Source: Armatimonadota bacterium (GTDB lineage Bacteria > Sysuimicrobiota > Sysuimicrobiia > Sysuimicrobiales > Humicultoraceae). From it: a stretch of DNA of 5,784 bases. A model generated the notes under the pieces. It saw nothing but the letters and a program-made list of their open reading frames with translations. It was not told the DNA's origin and ran no database searches. Each line of letters begins with the position of its first letter. Position 1 is the first letter of the stretch. Position numbers and translations under genes: made by a program. The stretch is from positions 1 through 5,784 of the forward strand of contig JACQGZ010000332.1 of NCBI GenBank assembly GCA_016199305.1, read 5' to 3'. This document shows, in pieces, positions 4,659 to 5,784 of the stretch.

Positions 4659-5784
4659 CTAGGGGCGCGTTCGGCGGCGTATGCCGGTGAAGATGCCGGC
4701 CCAGCCTAGAGCAACCGCGCCCATCACGATAAGCAGAACCAGTAAGCCGCTGCCGGTACCGCCGCTTCCGGCTCCGGTTTCGGGTAGTGCGCCAGGCGTT
4801 TCAGTCGGCCCCGTTACAACGGGAAGGACTGCTGGCGTTGCCGTGGCGGTAGGCGTGGCCGTGGGTGGGGGCGGGCACGATGGCCCCTCAACGCTTTGGA
4901 AGGTCGTTCCTGCGCCCGTCTTGAATCCGGCGGTTACCTGTTCGGTCGGGAAGGGCTGATTGAGGGTGAACGTGAAGCCACCGGAGAGGAAGCCGCTCTC
5001 GATATCGTCCCATTTGACACCGCTGAGCCCGAGGTTTGGGTCTGGGTCCACCACGAACGCCGGCTGAGGGGCGGCGGCCACAAAGGCGCTGCGGGCGTCA
5101 GGGCATAGCGATAGCACCCAGTAGCTCAGATCGCAACGGGGTCCGTCCAGCGAGGTAACGGTGTAGCTCCAGTCGAACTCGTCATCAGAAGTGCTGGTGG
5201 TGCCCTTGTCATCCACGATGATGTCGTTGAATTGAACTTCAAATTCGGGGCACGGCTCGAGCGCGGGTGAAACGTCAACGGTCATGAAGGTCGTGGCCGG
5301 GTTGTTCTCTGGGACAGTGTCTGTGAGGCCGATCGGCTGGATATCGTTGTCAAACCTAAACGTATGGGCGCCCGTCTGTGAGCAACTGATGACGAACGCT
5401 TCGATATGAGTAAGCTCTACCGATATCGGCATAGATGTTACGGTAGCTGTGCTCTGTGTCGGCGAGATGGAGCATTCGTCGGGCTCTTGCCCCGATGCTG
5501 GGACGAAGGCGGCCGTGAGGGAAACGGTGGCATCAACAATAGCTAGAGGTCCATTGTTTCGGATGATCTTAAGTAGACATACATCTGTGTCCTGCGCGAA
5601 CGGGATCTCAGATGGTGCTGGTGGAGTGCAGCTTCCCGGCGTGCCTGATTCCTGACTCACGATCTCTACGTCCGTGCTTTGCGCCACGTCGTCGTTGGTG
5701 ATGGTGCAGGACTTGTTCTCACCTACGGCGAGGGTCACGTTGCCGCCGGCGGTGCAGTCGCCGCCGATGGTCCCGATGTAGTTC
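4659..5784 (-). CDS. C-terminal part of an LPETG-anchored modular surface protein (5' end beyond the window)
   Basis: The frame is open to the right edge, giving 374 visible residues with the true start outside the window. The first visible residues (YIGTIGGDC... to GENKSCTITNDD) look like the end of an Ig- or prealbumin-like repeat found in large bacterial adhesins, so more repeats probably lie upstream. Next comes a DUF11/CARDB-like segment (about 36-175) with NNGPLAIVDATVSLTA. A second module follows (about 178-300), rich in Asp and aromatic residues with several cysteines; I do not recognise it. A PTATPTATATP linker leads to LPETG at 333-337 (bases 4773-4787), a helix of about 20 residues and IRRRTRP, a textbook sortase substrate tail. 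The protein should therefore be exported and linked to the cell envelope, if the organism has a sortase. A GTG at 5738 is only an internal codon, since the family motif runs through it. The stop lies four bases before a TATAAT. Confidence 0.85.
   Translation of the reverse strand, partial: NYIGTIGGDCTAGGNVTLAVGENKSCTITNDDVAQSTDVEIVSQESGTPGSCTPPAPSEIPFAQDTDVCLLKIIRNNGPLAIVDATVSLTAAFVPASGQEPDECSISPTQSTATVTSMPISVELTHIEAFVISCSQTGAHTFRFDNDIQPIGLTDTVPENNPATTFMTVDVSPALEPCPEFEVQFNDIIVDDKGTTSTSDDEFDWSYTVTSLDGPRCDLSYWVLSLCPDARSAFVAAAPQPAFVVDPDPNLGLSGVKWDDIESGFLSGGFTFTLNQPFPTEQVTAGFKTGAGTTFQSVEGPSCPPPPTATPTATATPAVLPVVTGPTETPGALPETGAGSGGTGSGLLVLLIVMGAVALGWAGIFTGIRRRTRP
4844..4873 (-). repeat. PTAT/Pro-Thr spacer repeat in gene E
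   Basis: The sequence coding PPPPTATPTATATP is a short run of GGCGT/GGCCGT-like units (plus-strand view). It forms the stalk just before the LPETG signal; such Pro/Thr stalks let wall-linked proteins span the cell wall. Confidence 0.5.

Noticed and set aside
5736..5738. GTG as the start of gene E
   Set aside because: The frame continues to the right edge, and the visible residues before it (YIGTIGGDCTAGGN) complete the typical lead-in to GENKSCTITNDD, so it is internal.

Overview
The window reads as a piece of a high-GC bacterial chromosome, most likely a Chloroflexota lineage of the Dehalococcoidia type. That guess rests on the style of the proteins: cohesin-like domains opening with an NTATS motif, Pro/Thr linkers, thrombospondin type 3 repeats and LPxTG-like tails followed by a membrane helix and arginines. 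It is an inference from family resemblance, not a placement by a marker gene. No RNA gene, transposase, integrase or CRISPR array was seen.

All five convincing genes lie on the minus strand, so transcription runs from the right edge to the left. In that order they are: (E) a gene cut by the right edge, 4659-5784, a modular surface protein ending in a canonical LPETG sorting signal; (D) 3482-4573, a cohesin-like protein with a long acidic linker and a C-terminal membrane helix; (C) 1877-3286, the largest complete protein, with a cohesin-like domain, a bacterial Ig-like domain, calcium-binding thrombospondin type 3 repeats and a VPATG tail; (B) 948-1880 and (A) 107-931, two more cohesin-like, membrane-anchored paralogues. 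C, B and A form a tight unit: C and B overlap by a GTGA, and B and A are 16 bases apart. D and C each have their own upstream gap (85 and 195 bases) with a possible -10 box and a good Shine-Dalgarno sequence.

A, B, C and D are paralogues. Each has a signal peptide, one cohesin-like beta-sandwich bracketed by two cysteines 144-154 residues apart, a conserved SG.GVL.R(L/I)T motif, a linker, one C-terminal helix and a basic tail. E lacks the recognisable cohesin domain but shares the export and anchoring plan. Together they look like a locus for cell-surface display, adhesion or scaffold proteins. No dockerin, glycoside hydrolase or sortase is visible, so the partner molecules and the sortase must lie elsewhere if they exist.

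The left 106 bases hold no gene but contain two small hairpins, each followed on the minus strand by an ATAATAG motif. They may belong to the promoter region of a gene outside the window.
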